The notes: generated by a model not told the origin, from the letters alone. A stretch of DNA of 64,000 nucleotides from Solicola gregarius (GCF_025790165.1 NZ_CP094970.1:4030001-4094000), one strand, 5' to 3'; positions 42,932 through 51,877 are shown, counted from the stretch's first letter. Program-made: numbers and translations.

Positions 42932-44095
42932 ATGACCTCCACGCCTACGGGAGAAGACCCGATCGTTCGTGCGCTCGACGAGCTCGTCCGCGAGGGGCAG
43001 ATTCCGCCCGAGCGGGCCCGCGCCGCGTACGAGGGCAGCCTCGGACGGCCGGCGGACTCGTCGACCTCGGAGCAGCTCGCGACACCGGCCGACGAGCCCG
43101 ACCGGCAGCTGCGGCTCGAGAGCGGCGCGATCGCGATCGGCGTCGGGCTGCTCGCCGCGACCGTCGGCATCGCGACCGGGTTCTCACGGCAGGAGTCCGA
43201 TCTCGACTGGTCCAACTACCTGCTCGGCATCCTCGCCTCGCTCGGCCTGTTGGGCATCGCCGCGGCGGCGCTGGTGCTCGTCAAGGACGACGTACGAAAG
43301 GCGAACCTCGCCGCGTGGCCCGGCGCGATCGGCGCCGTCGGCGTCGGCCTGATGATCGGCATCGGACTCGACGACAACCCCGCTACCGGCTATCTCGCCG
43401 GTATCGTGACGGCCGGCCTCGCGGCCGGTGGGTACGTCGTCGTACGCCGCGGGGCCTTCGTGATCGCGGCGATCCTCGGACTGCTCGTCCTCTACCTCTC
43501 GCTCGTCGACGATGTCGTCAATCTCGACGACACGGAGGGCGACAGCACCGCCCTCACCATCGCCGCCGTGGTGTTGGTGTTCACGGTGGCGATCACGGCG
43601 GGCGGGTGGCTGCTTCCGACGCGTGACCTCAGCGGCGTCTTCGTCGGGGCGTTCGCCGTGGTGGCGTACATCTTGCTGTTCATCGGACTGATCGCGGTCG
43701 CGGCGTTCCAGCGGGCGTTCGCTCCGCTCGCAACCGACCTCGGCTCGCAGTCGGCCGACGCCCGACCGGATCCCGACCGCTTCAACGACGACATCTACCT
43801 GAGCCTGCTGTTCGCGGCGATCCTGGTGGCCGGCTGGGCCGTCTGCGCCGTGCTCAGCGGCCATGTCGGCTACCGGGTGCTGATCCTGCTGATGGTCGCG
43901 TCGACCGTACCGCTCGCGGTCGCCGCTCTCGCGGTCGAGCACCCGTCGTGGTGGGGCCTGGGCGCCGGTGTCGTCGGTGCAGTCGCGCTCGGTGTGGTCG
44001 GTCTCCGTGCGCTCGGGGTCATCGGCGACATCGGCAGGCGTCCGCCGCTGCGCCCGAGTGGCGGCGCGCCGATCGATCTCGACCGCCCCCACTGA
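42932..44095 (+). CDS. Polytopic membrane protein of unknown function
   Basis: 387 residues. An N-terminal cytoplasmic segment (ALDELVREGQIPPERARAAYEG) resembles the start of DUF2157-type proteins. About ten hydrophobic helices follow (for example LLGILASLGLLGIAAAALVLV and YLAGIVTAGLAAGGYVVV), then a short basic, proline-rich tail. No transporter motif is evident. It starts about 110 bp after the alternative hairpins at 42753-42819, which may control it. Its 3' end is followed by a family 2 palindrome. Confidence 0.7.
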   Translation: MTSTPTGEDPIVRALDELVREGQIPPERARAAYEGSLGRPADSSTSEQLATPADEPDRQLRLESGAIAIGVGLLAATVGIATGFSRQESDLDWSNYLLGILASLGLLGIAAAALVLVKDDVRKANLAAWPGAIGAVGVGLMIGIGLDDNPATGYLAGIVTAGLAAGGYVVVRRGAFVIAAILGLLVLYLSLVDDVVNLDDTEGDSTALTIAAVVLVFTVAITAGGWLLPTRDLSGVFVGAFAVVAYILLFIGLIAVAAFQRAFAPLATDLGSQSADARPDPDRFNDDIYLSLLFAAILVAGWAVCAVLSGHVGYRVLILLMVASTVPLAVAALAVEHPSWWGLGAGVVGAVALGVVGLRALGVIGDIGRRPPLRPSGGAPIDLDRPH

Positions 44096-44102
44096 CCCAT
44101 AC

Positions 44103-44169
44103 CCCCGTGAGCCGCACGTATGTGCGGAGACACGCGGGCGTGTCGCACGCGAACGTGCGGCTCACGGGG
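44103..44169. repeat. Family 2 palindromic element, copy B
   Basis: 67 bp from CCCCGTGAGCCGCACG to CGTGCGGCTCACGGGG, the most symmetrical family 2 member (outer 16 bp perfect). The middle again has GACACG/CGTGTC. It lies between convergent genes, 7 bp after one stop codon and 21 bp before the other. Confidence 0.88.
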
Positions 44170-44190
44170 CGGTGCGAACCGCGGGCCGAA

Positions 44191-45522
44191 CTACGCGAGG
44201 GCGCCCATCGGGTCCCACGCGGGGAGGACGGTCGGCGCCGTCGCCAGGGCTTCCTGCAGCTCCGCAGGCAGGGCCGAGCGGCGTACGGCGAGCTCGAAGA
44301 CGTGCTCGCCGAACCAGTTGTCGTTCATCGTGTAGAAGCCCTTGTCGGCCCGGTCGTTGCCCCAGCTGTTCTCGACCCGCCAGCGTCGCGGTGCGCCGTC
44401 GACCAGGTCGACGCCGGTGAACAGCATCGCGTGCGTCATCAGCGAGTCGTGGTACAGCAGCCGATCGGCCTTCTCGAGCGTGCTCTCGGTGCGGTAGACC
44501 GCGTCGTAGTCGTAGAGGTTGGCATCCCACATGCCGAGCTCCGAGCTGCACATCTTGTCGGTGTCGCAGCCGAACCAGACCGGCTCACCGCCGGTGATCG
44601 CATCGGCCGCGAGCGACTTCATCAGGTCTGCCTCGATGTTGAGGTACGTGACCGGCGGACCGTCGACGACGTTGCCGAGGTGCTCGACGGTGTACGTACG
44701 ACCGAAGGTGCTGCCGGGCCGCGGGTCGTGCACGACGCAGACGTAATCCTCGAGCGGGATCGTGACGTACCGCTCGGCGAACTCGACGGGCGTCAGCTCG
44801 CCGTCGCGATGGAAGCCCTTGTCCTTGTCGGCCCACTGCCAGAGGAACGACGTCGGGGGAGTCCCGAGATGGATACTGAGCAGTCGGTGGATCGAGGCCA
44901 GTGCCGACTCCTTGTGCAGCTGCAGCGTGTCCGCGTCGTCGCCCGCCGCCGTACGCGCCCGCAGGTCGCGAGCCGCCCGGCGCAGGATGCCGGAGATGTC
45001 GCGGTTCATCGGGGCGGTCTTGCTCGAGGACCAGGTCTCGGGCATCGCGCTCTTCGGCACCAGGCCGTGCTTGCGTACGAGCGCGGTGAACATGTTCCAC
45101 TGGCCGCCGTCTTCTGCCGGCGTCGCGAGCAGGTGCGCGACCGTACGGTCGTCGACGTCGCGCTCTGCCGTCGCCAGGATCGACTCGAGCCAGTGGTTGG
45201 CCTTCTCGAACTTGTCCCAGAACAGCAGGTAGTTCTGGGAGAACTCGAAGTCCTTCACGCCGAGCTTGCTCGCCGCTCCGGCGCGCAGCAGGTTCGTACC
45301 GGCGAACAGCCAGCACCGGCCGCTCTGCTTCTGGTCGGTGGCGTCCCAGTCGTCGAGCAGGTTGGAGACCGAGTGGTCGATGCCGGTGACGACTCGGCGA
45401 TCCAGCGCGACGTCGTTGACGGAGGTCTTGGTGACGGCGTTCTGCATCAACCGCAGCGACGGTTCGGCGTCGAACTCCTTTCCGAGCCGATCGAGCAGGT
45501 CGTCGGACAACGCGCGCGTCAT
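44191..45522 (-). CDS. pepC: Peptidase C1-like aminopeptidase (bleomycin hydrolase family)
   Basis: 443 residues. The catalytic cysteine is C70 in DQKQSGRCWLFAG, followed by N-terminal helices. The histidine lies in SLMTHAMLFTGVDLVDG and the asparagine in RVENSWGNDRADKG. The length and order match PepC/bleomycin hydrolase, a cytoplasmic hexameric barrel with aminopeptidase activity. A GGAGGG site precedes the ATG. It ends at the family 2 palindrome. There is no signal peptide. Confidence 0.92.
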   Translation of the reverse strand: MTRALSDDLLDRLGKEFDAEPSLRLMQNAVTKTSVNDVALDRRVVTGIDHSVSNLLDDWDATDQKQSGRCWLFAGTNLLRAGAASKLGVKDFEFSQNYLLFWDKFEKANHWLESILATAERDVDDRTVAHLLATPAEDGGQWNMFTALVRKHGLVPKSAMPETWSSSKTAPMNRDISGILRRAARDLRARTAAGDDADTLQLHKESALASIHRLLSIHLGTPPTSFLWQWADKDKGFHRDGELTPVEFAERYVTIPLEDYVCVVHDPRPGSTFGRTYTVEHLGNVVDGPPVTYLNIEADLMKSLAADAITGGEPVWFGCDTDKMCSSELGMWDANLYDYDAVYRTESTLEKADRLLYHDSLMTHAMLFTGVDLVDGAPRRWRVENSWGNDRADKGFYTMNDNWFGEHVFELAVRRSALPAELQEALATAPTVLPAWDPMGALA

Positions 45523-45574
45523 GAAAGATCCCTCCGTGGACGGCGGCAGAACAGTGGCGACAGCCTATGCCGAA

Positions 45575-46936
45575 CTACCCGAGATCGGCGACGGCGGTCT
45601 CGATCGCGCGGTGGAACGTCGGGTACGCCCAGATCGAGTGCGCGAGGGTGTCGACCGGCACCTCGCCGCGGATCGCGACCGCGAGCGCGCCCAGCACCTC
45701 GCCGCCCGACGGGCCGGCGCTGGTTGCGCCGACGAGTACGCCGCGGTCGGCATCGGCGACCAGCTTGATGAAGCCGTCGTTGCCGATCTTGTGGATGTAG
45801 CCGCGGCTGCTCGCCGTCAGATCGGTGTAGCCCGTGCTGACGCGAATGCCCTGGTCGCGAGCCTGCGACTCGGTGAGGCCGGCGGCCCCGATCTCCGGGT
45901 CGGTGAACGTCACCCGGGGGAGTGCGCGGTAGTCGCCACCCGGTCCGTCTTCGCCGAGGATCGTGCGTACCGCGATGGCCGCTTGGTACATCGACACGTG
46001 CGTGAACGCACCCTTGCCGGTGATGTCGCCGATCGCCCAGACGCCATCGGTCACTCGCTGGTACGGATCGACGTCGAGCGACCGTGCCGTCGGGTCGATG
46101 CCGACCGTCTCGAGCCCGATGTCGCGGATGTTGGGGGTACGCCCCGCCGCCACGAGCAGTCGCTGCCCGCGTACGACGTCGTCTCCGACGGAGACGGCGA
46201 ACTGGTCGCCGTCGTGGGACACACCGGAGACGGCGACGCCCACGCGTACGTCGATGCCGTCGCGCTCGAACACGGTCGCCAGCAGCTCGCTCGACTCGGG
46301 CTCCTCCGGCCCGAGGATGCGTGGGGCGGCTTCGAGCACGGTGACCTGAGAGCCGAAGCGAGAGAACGCCTGTGCGAGCTCGAGCCCGATCGCGCCGCCT
46401 CCGAGGACGATCAGCGACTCGGGCAGCACGTCGGCCTCGAGCACCTCGTGGTTCGTCCAGTACGGCGTGTCCGCGAGCCCGTCGATCGGGGGTACGGCCG
46501 CCGACGTCCCGGTGTTGAGCAGGATGCCGCGCCGGGCGACGTACTCGTCATCGCCGACGCGTACCCGCCCGGGCCCGGCGACGACCGCGTCGCCTCGGAC
46601 GAGCGTGGCGCCCCTGTTGGCCATGCGCTCGGCGGCGACGGTGTCGTCCCAGTCGTCGGTCGCCTCGTCGCGGATCCGGCGCGCGACTATGCGGAAGTCG
46701 GGCGCGACGTCGGCCGTGCCGGCGAGTACCGGAACGCGCCTCGCCTCGGCGAGCGCATCGGCGGCGCGGATCAGCATCTTCGAGGGGATGCAACCCCAGT
46801 AGGGGCATTCGCCACCCACCAGGCTTCGTTCGACGGCCACCACCTCGAGCCCGGCTTCGGCGAGGCGCCCTGCGGCGTCCTCACCACCCGGTCCGGTGCC
46901 GATCACGATCACGTCGCACTCGGTCGTCATGCTCAT
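45575..46936 (-). CDS. Class I pyridine nucleotide-disulfide oxidoreductase (Lpd/MerA-like)
   Basis: 453 residues. FAD fold VIVIGTGPGGEDAA, redox-active cysteines C44 and C49 in GGECPYWGCIPSK, NAD(P) fold VLGGGAIGLELAQAFSRFG, and the C-terminal interface motif WAYPTFHRAIE with the catalytic histidine. It lacks the extra C-terminal cysteines of mercuric reductase and the N-terminal metal domain. The partner substrate is unclear; it could be lipoamide-like, mycothione-like or a quinone. GGGGAGA precedes the start, and a large palindrome lies in its leader. Confidence 0.87.
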   Translation of the reverse strand: MSMTTECDVIVIGTGPGGEDAAGRLAEAGLEVVAVERSLVGGECPYWGCIPSKMLIRAADALAEARRVPVLAGTADVAPDFRIVARRIRDEATDDWDDTVAAERMANRGATLVRGDAVVAGPGRVRVGDDEYVARRGILLNTGTSAAVPPIDGLADTPYWTNHEVLEADVLPESLIVLGGGAIGLELAQAFSRFGSQVTVLEAAPRILGPEEPESSELLATVFERDGIDVRVGVAVSGVSHDGDQFAVSVGDDVVRGQRLLVAAGRTPNIRDIGLETVGIDPTARSLDVDPYQRVTDGVWAIGDITGKGAFTHVSMYQAAIAVRTILGEDGPGGDYRALPRVTFTDPEIGAAGLTESQARDQGIRVSTGYTDLTASSRGYIHKIGNDGFIKLVADADRGVLVGATSAGPSGGEVLGALAVAIRGEVPVDTLAHSIWAYPTFHRAIETAVADLG

Positions 46937-46951
46937 CTCCCCGCGTTGGAG

Positions 46952-46996
46952 TCGGTGTGGGATCGGTGGATACCTAGTCCATCAATCCCACACCGA
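46952..46996. promoter_or_regulatory. Palindrome in the leader of the disulfide oxidoreductase gene
   Basis: TCGGTGTGGGAT (46952-46963) and ATCCCACACCGA (46985-46996) are perfect 12-bp arms. The 21-base centre has a further TGGA/TCCA pair. It lies 16 bp upstream of the start codon. It could be an operator or a leader hairpin that affects translation. Confidence 0.55.
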
Positions 46997-47064
46997 TGCC
47001 GATCAGTTGCCTCGACCGTACGTGGAACCGCCCACGGACGCACGAGATCGCCGGAGGGACCGGG

Positions 47065-47150
47065 TTGCGTCGGGCCGGGAGCGCCTCACGGCGCGTGGCC
47101 GCTCGCAGCGGCTTCATTTTGGGACCCGGGGCTACCGCGGCCCGACGCAA
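47065..47150. other. Cloverleaf-like inverted-repeat element
   Basis: TTGCGTCGGGCCG (47065-47077) and CGGCCCGACGCAA (47138-47150) are perfect 13-bp arms. The 60 bases between them contain two complete small hairpins, GCGCC-TCAC-GGCGC and GCCGC-TCGCA-GCGGC, plus a short C/G-rich tail. This gives a multi-branched RNA fold on either strand. It begins 8 bp after the stop codon of the gene at 47159. It does not match tRNA length or any riboswitch I can recognise. Confidence 0.6.
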
Positions 47151-47158
47151 GGAAGAGC

Positions 47159-47758
47159 CTAACGCAATACTCCAAGGCGTTCCTGCTTGGCGGCGTGCTG
47201 TAACGCCTGCGCGGTCTCGACGAGTCGAGCGGCGCTCAGCGTGGAGTTCGGCGGGTCGTCGGCGAGGTGCGCGCGCCCGACGCCGACGAGCCGGGCGAAG
47301 GCCGCGGCGCGGTCGAGGGTGGTCGCGAGGTCGGATCCGACGACGCCGCGGATCAGCGTGTCGACGAGCTCGGCGACCTCGACGGGGCCTGGCGGGTCGA
47401 CGACGCCGGCGATGACCTCCTCGACGGGCGCGAACTGCTTGCCCGCCGTGAACTCACGCGCCGCGACCTCGGGCTCGCGGCGGACCCAGGTACGCAGCAC
47501 GTACAGGCGCCACAGGCAACCCGCGAGCGAGTCGACGGGTGCGCCTGCCCAGAGCTCCGCGAGCGAGTCGAGGCCTTCGTCGTCGGCCAGGTGGAGCACC
47601 CGGTCGACGATCTGCTGGTCGTCGGAGTCGCGCGCGCCACGTACGAGCAGCGCGGCAACGCGCGCACCGGCCTCCAGCCGGTCGGCCGGGTCGGCCTCGC
47701 CGGGTTGCGTCTCGAACAGCTCGGGCCCGGGCAGTGCGGGTCGGTCGAAATGACTCAC
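47159..47758 (-). CDS. Hypothetical protein, helical
   Basis: 199 residues from a GTG, beginning MSHFDRPALPGPELFETQPG. It is predicted mostly alpha-helical and acidic, without signal peptide, membrane segment or cysteine motif. It reads like a conserved actinobacterial protein, given normal codon bias and good composition, but I do not recognise the family. It ends beside the cloverleaf-like element. It starts 40 bp upstream, on the template strand, of the NlpC/P60 gene's stop codon and may be read with that gene. Confidence 0.6.
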   Translation of the reverse strand: MSHFDRPALPGPELFETQPGEADPADRLEAGARVAALLVRGARDSDDQQIVDRVLHLADDEGLDSLAELWAGAPVDSLAGCLWRLYVLRTWVRREPEVAAREFTAGKQFAPVEEVIAGVVDPPGPVEVAELVDTLIRGVVGSDLATTLDRAAAFARLVGVGRAHLADDPPNSTLSAARLVETAQALQHAAKQERLGVLR

Positions 47759-47798
47759 CGGACCAGGTTACGGCGTGCCCATGACGGGATCCGCGCCG

Positions 47799-48866
47799 TC
47801 AACGGGGTTGCGGGTGCTGGCCGGATGGCAGTACGCGGCGCGCGCCGGCGTACTCCCAGTAGTAGCGGTGCTCCTTCAGCGGGACGTACTCGAGCGGGCT
47901 CTCCTCGGTGTCGGAGTTGGTCGGCGCGTCGATGACGTACCCGTCTCCGGCGTAGATGCCGACGTGGTGGATGCGAGTCTCGCCGAAGAAGACCAGGTCG
48001 CCGGAACGCAGGTCGGACTCCGCGACCGGCGTGCCGATCTCGGCCTGCGGGCCTGCGTCGCGCGGGATCCGGACGCCGTGCACGCCATAGACGGTGTGGG
48101 TGAACCCGGAGCAGTCGAACCCGAATGCCGACGTGCCGGCCCAGAGGTACGGGAGGCCGAGGAACTTCTTCGCTGTCCGCACGATGTCTGCACCGGTGGG
48201 GGTGGGGATGTCGTCCTCGTCGTGATGGACGGCGACGTCCGCGGCCGGGACCCAGGCCGGCCCGCGCGGGGTCGAGACCTTTACTGCGTCGCCGACGCGA
48301 CGAAGCTTCGGCAGTCGGGTGTTCATCGAGAGGTCCATCATCGGCGCCCGGCCCGACCGGCCCCGCGACAGTTGCGTCGACGTCGCGGTCACGAGCGCGA
48401 ACGGGGCTCTGTCGACGGCAGCGCCGTAACGCGGCGCCGGGCGTAGTTGCGTCGCAGGGATCCAACCCGGGTAGCCGAGGTCGTTGCGCGGCGTCGGCTG
48501 GCCATGGACGGCGACCTCCACCCAGTCGCCGGAGATCTGCAGGACGGTGACCTCGGCGCCGAACAGCGCCTGGGTCTCGAGATCACCGACGAGCCAGCGC
48601 CGCTCGGCCAACGTCATGGTGTCGACCCACCCAGTGATGTCGACCGGGTCGCCGGTCGCCTGCGCGTCAACGGGTCGGGCGGTGTCCGGGGCGACCCACG
48701 CCGTTGCCACCGACACGTCGACGTACGCCGTGTCACCCGGCTGCAGCGAGCCCCCGGGTGGTGCATCGGCGGGCGCCGCGCTCGACATGGTGGTGGATGT
48801 GGACCCGATCAGTGCGCCTGCCACCACGGTCACGGCGGCGGCGCGAGCAAACGACGTCAGTTGCAT
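47799..48866 (-). CDS. Secreted NlpC/P60 peptidoglycan hydrolase with SH3-like domains
   Basis: 355 residues from the ATG at 48866, preceded by GGGAGG. A signal peptide runs to about residue 35 (ASFARAAAVTVVAGALIG-like, ending SSAAPA). SH3-type segments follow (VTVLQISGDWVEVAVHGQ and LRRVGDAVKVSTPRGPAWVPAADV). The C-terminal NlpC/P60 domain has catalytic Cys in FGFDCSGFTH near residue 250 and His in IHHVGIYAGDG near residue 303. The enzyme should cleave stem peptides of peptidoglycan outside the membrane, in wall turnover or cell separation. Confidence 0.9.
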   Translation of the reverse strand: MQLTSFARAAAVTVVAGALIGSTSTTMSSAAPADAPPGGSLQPGDTAYVDVSVATAWVAPDTARPVDAQATGDPVDITGWVDTMTLAERRWLVGDLETQALFGAEVTVLQISGDWVEVAVHGQPTPRNDLGYPGWIPATQLRPAPRYGAAVDRAPFALVTATSTQLSRGRSGRAPMMDLSMNTRLPKLRRVGDAVKVSTPRGPAWVPAADVAVHHDEDDIPTPTGADIVRTAKKFLGLPYLWAGTSAFGFDCSGFTHTVYGVHGVRIPRDAGPQAEIGTPVAESDLRSGDLVFFGETRIHHVGIYAGDGYVIDAPTNSDTEESPLEYVPLKEHRYYWEYAGARRVLPSGQHPQPR

Positions 48867-48957
48867 CTGAGGCCTCCCGCACGCAGCCTTCCGCACCCGC
48901 AGGTGAGGCGCAAGCGCGTTTAGAGCCCCGGTGGCGAAGCGCCATCGCCGCGAAGGC

Positions 48958-49785
48958 TCAGGTGGAGGCGGGCTGGGGCTTCTTCGTACGCGCACCGAAG
49001 AGGAACAGGGCCATCACCGGGACGATGTACGCGAGCCAGACGATGACCTGCAGCCAGGTCGGGTTCGGTTGGAAGTTGATGGTGCCCTTCAGCAGCGTGC
49101 CCAGCCAGCCGTCGGGGCGCAGGGTCCCGCTGATGTCGAACGCGAGGTTGTAGAGCCCGGGAAGGAAGTCCGCCTCCTGCAGGTCGTGGAACCCGTACGC
49201 GAGTACGCCGGCCGCCACGACGATCAGCAGTGCGCCGGTGATGGTGAAGAACCGCGACAGGTTGATCCGGAGCGCCCCGAGGTAGAAGAGCACGCCGAGG
49301 ACGGCCGCAACCGCGAGCCCGAGCAGGATGCCGATCAGCGGGACGACGGTGCTCGACGACGTCTGCGCCGCAGCCCAGAAGAACAGCGAGGTCTCCAGCC
49401 CCTCGCGTCCGACGGCGAGGAACGCGACGACGGCCAGTGCGAGCGGACCGAGATCCATCGCGTGGTCGAGACGGCCGTGTAGTTCGCCCTTGAGGCCCCG
49501 GGCGGCGCGCCGCATCCAGAACACCATCCAGGTCACGAAGGCGACGGCGACGATCGACAGCGTGCCGCCGAGCAGCTCCTGCTGCTCGAAGGTCATCGCG
49601 CGCGACGTGAACTGCAGGACGGCACCGACCATGAGCGCGAGCGCGACGGCGGCGCCGACCCCGAGCCAGATCGCCGGCAGCCGGTCGCGGCGGTCGGTCT
49701 TGACGAGGTACGCCACCAGGATGCTGACGATCAACGCGGCCTCGAGCCCCTCACGCAGGCCGATCAGGAAGTTCGCCAGGAGCAT
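48958..49785 (-). CDS. efeU: FTR1/EfeU-type iron permease
   Basis: 275 residues with seven predicted helices. Both REXXE iron-binding motifs are present: REGLE at residues 11-15 in the first helix and REGLE at 127-131 in the fourth. It imports iron across the plasma membrane, typically with the periplasmic EfeO and the haem peroxidase EfeB, which are absent here. GAGGAGA precedes the ATG. An iron-box palindrome lies 20 bp upstream, so transcription should be repressed when iron is sufficient. Confidence 0.92.
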   Translation of the reverse strand: MLLANFLIGLREGLEAALIVSILVAYLVKTDRRDRLPAIWLGVGAAVALALMVGAVLQFTSRAMTFEQQELLGGTLSIVAVAFVTWMVFWMRRAARGLKGELHGRLDHAMDLGPLALAVVAFLAVGREGLETSLFFWAAAQTSSSTVVPLIGILLGLAVAAVLGVLFYLGALRINLSRFFTITGALLIVVAAGVLAYGFHDLQEADFLPGLYNLAFDISGTLRPDGWLGTLLKGTINFQPNPTWLQVIVWLAYIVPVMALFLFGARTKKPQPAST

Positions 49786-49804
49786 CGGGCTCTCCTCGAC
49801 ACGG

Positions 49805-49828
49805 GTTGGTTAGGTGTGCCTAACCAAC
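49805..49828. promoter_or_regulatory. DtxR/IdeR-type iron box
   Basis: GTTGGTTAGG-TGTG-CCTAACCAAC, 10-bp perfect arms around 4 bases. The TTAGG...CCTAA core matches the iron-box half sites bound by IdeR/DtxR in actinobacteria. It lies 20 bp before the efeU start codon and directly after the RNase D stop codon. Confidence 0.82.
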
Positions 49829-51076
49829 TTACTCGGTATCGAGCGCCGCGGCGAGGCCGGGTCCGGTGAGGTCGATCTGCCATTGGCGCGCACCGTGGCC
49901 GGCGAGCGCAGCGGCGACCGCGTCGGCCGTTGCGGGCTCGGGTGGTTCCCAGGCCACCCGGCGCACCGTGTCGGGCGCGAGGAGGTTCTCCGCCGGGAGG
50001 TCGTGGTCCTCGGCGATCTGCGTGACGACCTCGCGGCAGGCGCCGAGGCGGGCCGCTGCGACCGGGAACTTCTCGCTCCACGCCCGAGCCGGCGGCGGAC
50101 CGTTGTACCGAGCCGCGACCGTCGGCAGGTCGCGGTCGGGCAACGCGAGTGCGGCGCCGACGGCGTCGACCCACTCGTCGAGGTGGCGACGCGCCGACCG
50201 GTTCCGCATCACCGGCATCGCGCGCAGCGTCGCCCGATCGCGCGGCTGGGCAGCGGCCATCGCAACGATCGACGAATCGGGAAGCACCCGTCCGGGCGCG
50301 ATGTCGCGCGAGGCGGCGATCTGGTCACGGGCGTCCCACAGGGAGCGTACGAGCGCGAGCTGGCGTCGCCCGCGCGCACGGTGGATCCCCGACGTACGCC
50401 GCCACGGCTCCTCCCTCGGCGCAGGGCCGGTGAAGTCGAGCAGTGCGTCGAACTCCTGCTCGGCCCACTCACGCTTGCCGGACTCGACGAGGCGCCGGTC
50501 GATCTCGTCGCGGAGCTCGGACAGCACCTCGACGTCGAGCGCGGCGTACTCGAGCCACGGCTCGGGAAGAGGGCGCTTCGACCAGTCGGCTGCGGAGTGT
50601 TCCTTGGCGAGGGTGTAGCCCAGCAGGGTCTGCACGAGCGAGGCGAGACCGACACGGGGGAGGTTGAGCAGCCGACCCGCGAGCTCGGTGTCGAACAGCC
50701 GCCGGGGCACGAGCCCGATATCGCGGAGGCAGGGGAGGTCCTGGGTCGCCGCGTGCAGGATCCACTCGGTGTCGCCGACGACGGCATCCAGTGCGGTGAG
50801 GTCGTCGAAGGCGATCGGGTCGACGAGATGCGTACCCGAGCCGCGCCTGCGCAGCTGCACGAGGTACGCCCGTGCGGAGTAGCGATAGCCGGATGCGCGC
50901 TCGGCATCGAACGCGACCGGCCCTTCGCCCTCACCGATCGCGGCAAGTGTCGAGGAGAATGCGTCGTCGCTGTCGACGACCGGCGGAAGGGGTTCGCGGA
51001 GTCGCAGGGGCGGCAGGCTCTCCTCGGGCGGGGAGGCGTCGTCGTGGTCGCCCGGCGCCGAGTGCTCGGAACTCAT
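49829..51076 (-). CDS. rnd: Ribonuclease D-like 3'-5' exonuclease
   Basis: 415 residues from the ATG at 51076. The DEDD exonuclease motifs are present: VAFDAERASGY (D and E), LHAATQDLPCL (D), and WLEYAALDVEVL (Y and D). An HRDC domain follows at about residues 200-290, then a C-terminal region. RNase D trims the 3' ends of tRNAs and other small RNAs. The gene neighbours DUF3000 and hemE, an order I recall as conserved in actinobacteria. It lacks the extra domains of RecQ or WRN proteins. Confidence 0.9.
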   Translation of the reverse strand: MSSEHSAPGDHDDASPPEESLPPLRLREPLPPVVDSDDAFSSTLAAIGEGEGPVAFDAERASGYRYSARAYLVQLRRRGSGTHLVDPIAFDDLTALDAVVGDTEWILHAATQDLPCLRDIGLVPRRLFDTELAGRLLNLPRVGLASLVQTLLGYTLAKEHSAADWSKRPLPEPWLEYAALDVEVLSELRDEIDRRLVESGKREWAEQEFDALLDFTGPAPREEPWRRTSGIHRARGRRQLALVRSLWDARDQIAASRDIAPGRVLPDSSIVAMAAAQPRDRATLRAMPVMRNRSARRHLDEWVDAVGAALALPDRDLPTVAARYNGPPPARAWSEKFPVAAARLGACREVVTQIAEDHDLPAENLLAPDTVRRVAWEPPEPATADAVAAALAGHGARQWQIDLTGPGLAAALDTE

Positions 51077-51226
51077 AGGCGCCTTTCGCCACCCGCGCGG
51101 CGGCTCGCGGTGTTCTCCTCGTCGGAAATAGGGCTCACGGTGACCTTCCTCGTCGGCCTTGCAATGCATCCACCCGGACGACGCCCTTCGACAACGAGCC
51201 CCGAGGAGGGGGCACCGGTCAAGGAG

Positions 51227-51808
51227 TCATCCTCTGCGGACCCGGCGGCTCGACAGCATGGCGACGCCGGGCGCAAGGGGTGGTAACCCAGCGACCGTAC
51301 ACAGCAGATCGCCCCAGGCCGTCACGTGGTCGCCGATATCGGAGGTCGGTGTCCAGGACGCCCTGATCTCGAGCTGGGCCGACGAGCCGTCGTCCGCGAG
51401 GCCGCCGAAGCCCTCCGATGCGACCGTGGTCACGCTGCCGCTCGGTGCGATCAGGCTCGCCTCGTTGGCTTCGAGCGCTTCGGTGAGCCACGTCCAGCCG
51501 ACCTCGGCGATCACCGGGTCGCGCAGCATCTCGGGGTCGACGTCGGCGCGTGCGAACGTCACGAGGCGGAACGTACCGTGCCATGCGTCGTTGCCTGAGG
51601 GATCGTGCAGCATAACGATGCGACCGGTGCCGATCTCATCGCCCGCGACGACGATGTCGCCCGTCATCGCCGCCGAGTAGGGTGCGATCCGCTGGGGAGC
51701 GGGCATTTCCTCGCATCGGATCTCGGGGCGCAGAGGGGCGGCTCGCAACTGCCGGACGGCGCTCTCGAACTCTGGAGGCGGGCCGTCCAGCTCCTTTCCG
51801 GCTGCCAT
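51227..51808 (-). CDS. DUF3000 family protein
   Basis: 193 residues. The sequence ([39 protein letters not shown] and [20 protein letters not shown]) matches the actinobacterial DUF3000 family. It is cytoplasmic and has no catalytic signature. It is conserved between hemE and RNase D in actinobacteria, which suggests a link to haem or RNA metabolism that is untested. It is divergent from hemE by 69 bp. Confidence 0.88.
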   Translation of the reverse strand: MAAGKELDGPPPEFESAVRQLRAAPLRPEIRCEEMPAPQRIAPYSAAMTGDIVVAGDEIGTGRIVMLHDPSGNDAWHGTFRLVTFARADVDPEMLRDPVIAEVGWTWLTEALEANEASLIAPSGSVTTVASEGFGGLADDGSSAQLEIRASWTPTSDIGDHVTAWGDLLCTVAGLPPLAPGVAMLSSRRVRRG

Positions 51809-51877
51809 GCTGCCAGCCTAGGTCGCCGGAGCCGACCTGGCCGTCCGACTCGCCGTTCTACCTGCGACGATTACCGC

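Noticed and set aside
43948-45768. Long + strand open frame through the family 2 palindrome and opposite pepC
   Set aside because: It starts inside the membrane protein gene and lacks domains; pepC on the minus strand is complete.
48867-48957. c-di-AMP (ydaO) riboswitch before the NlpC/P60 gene
   Set aside because: Such riboswitches often precede NlpC/P60 genes in actinobacteria, but the 91-bp gap is too short and the conserved sequence blocks are absent.
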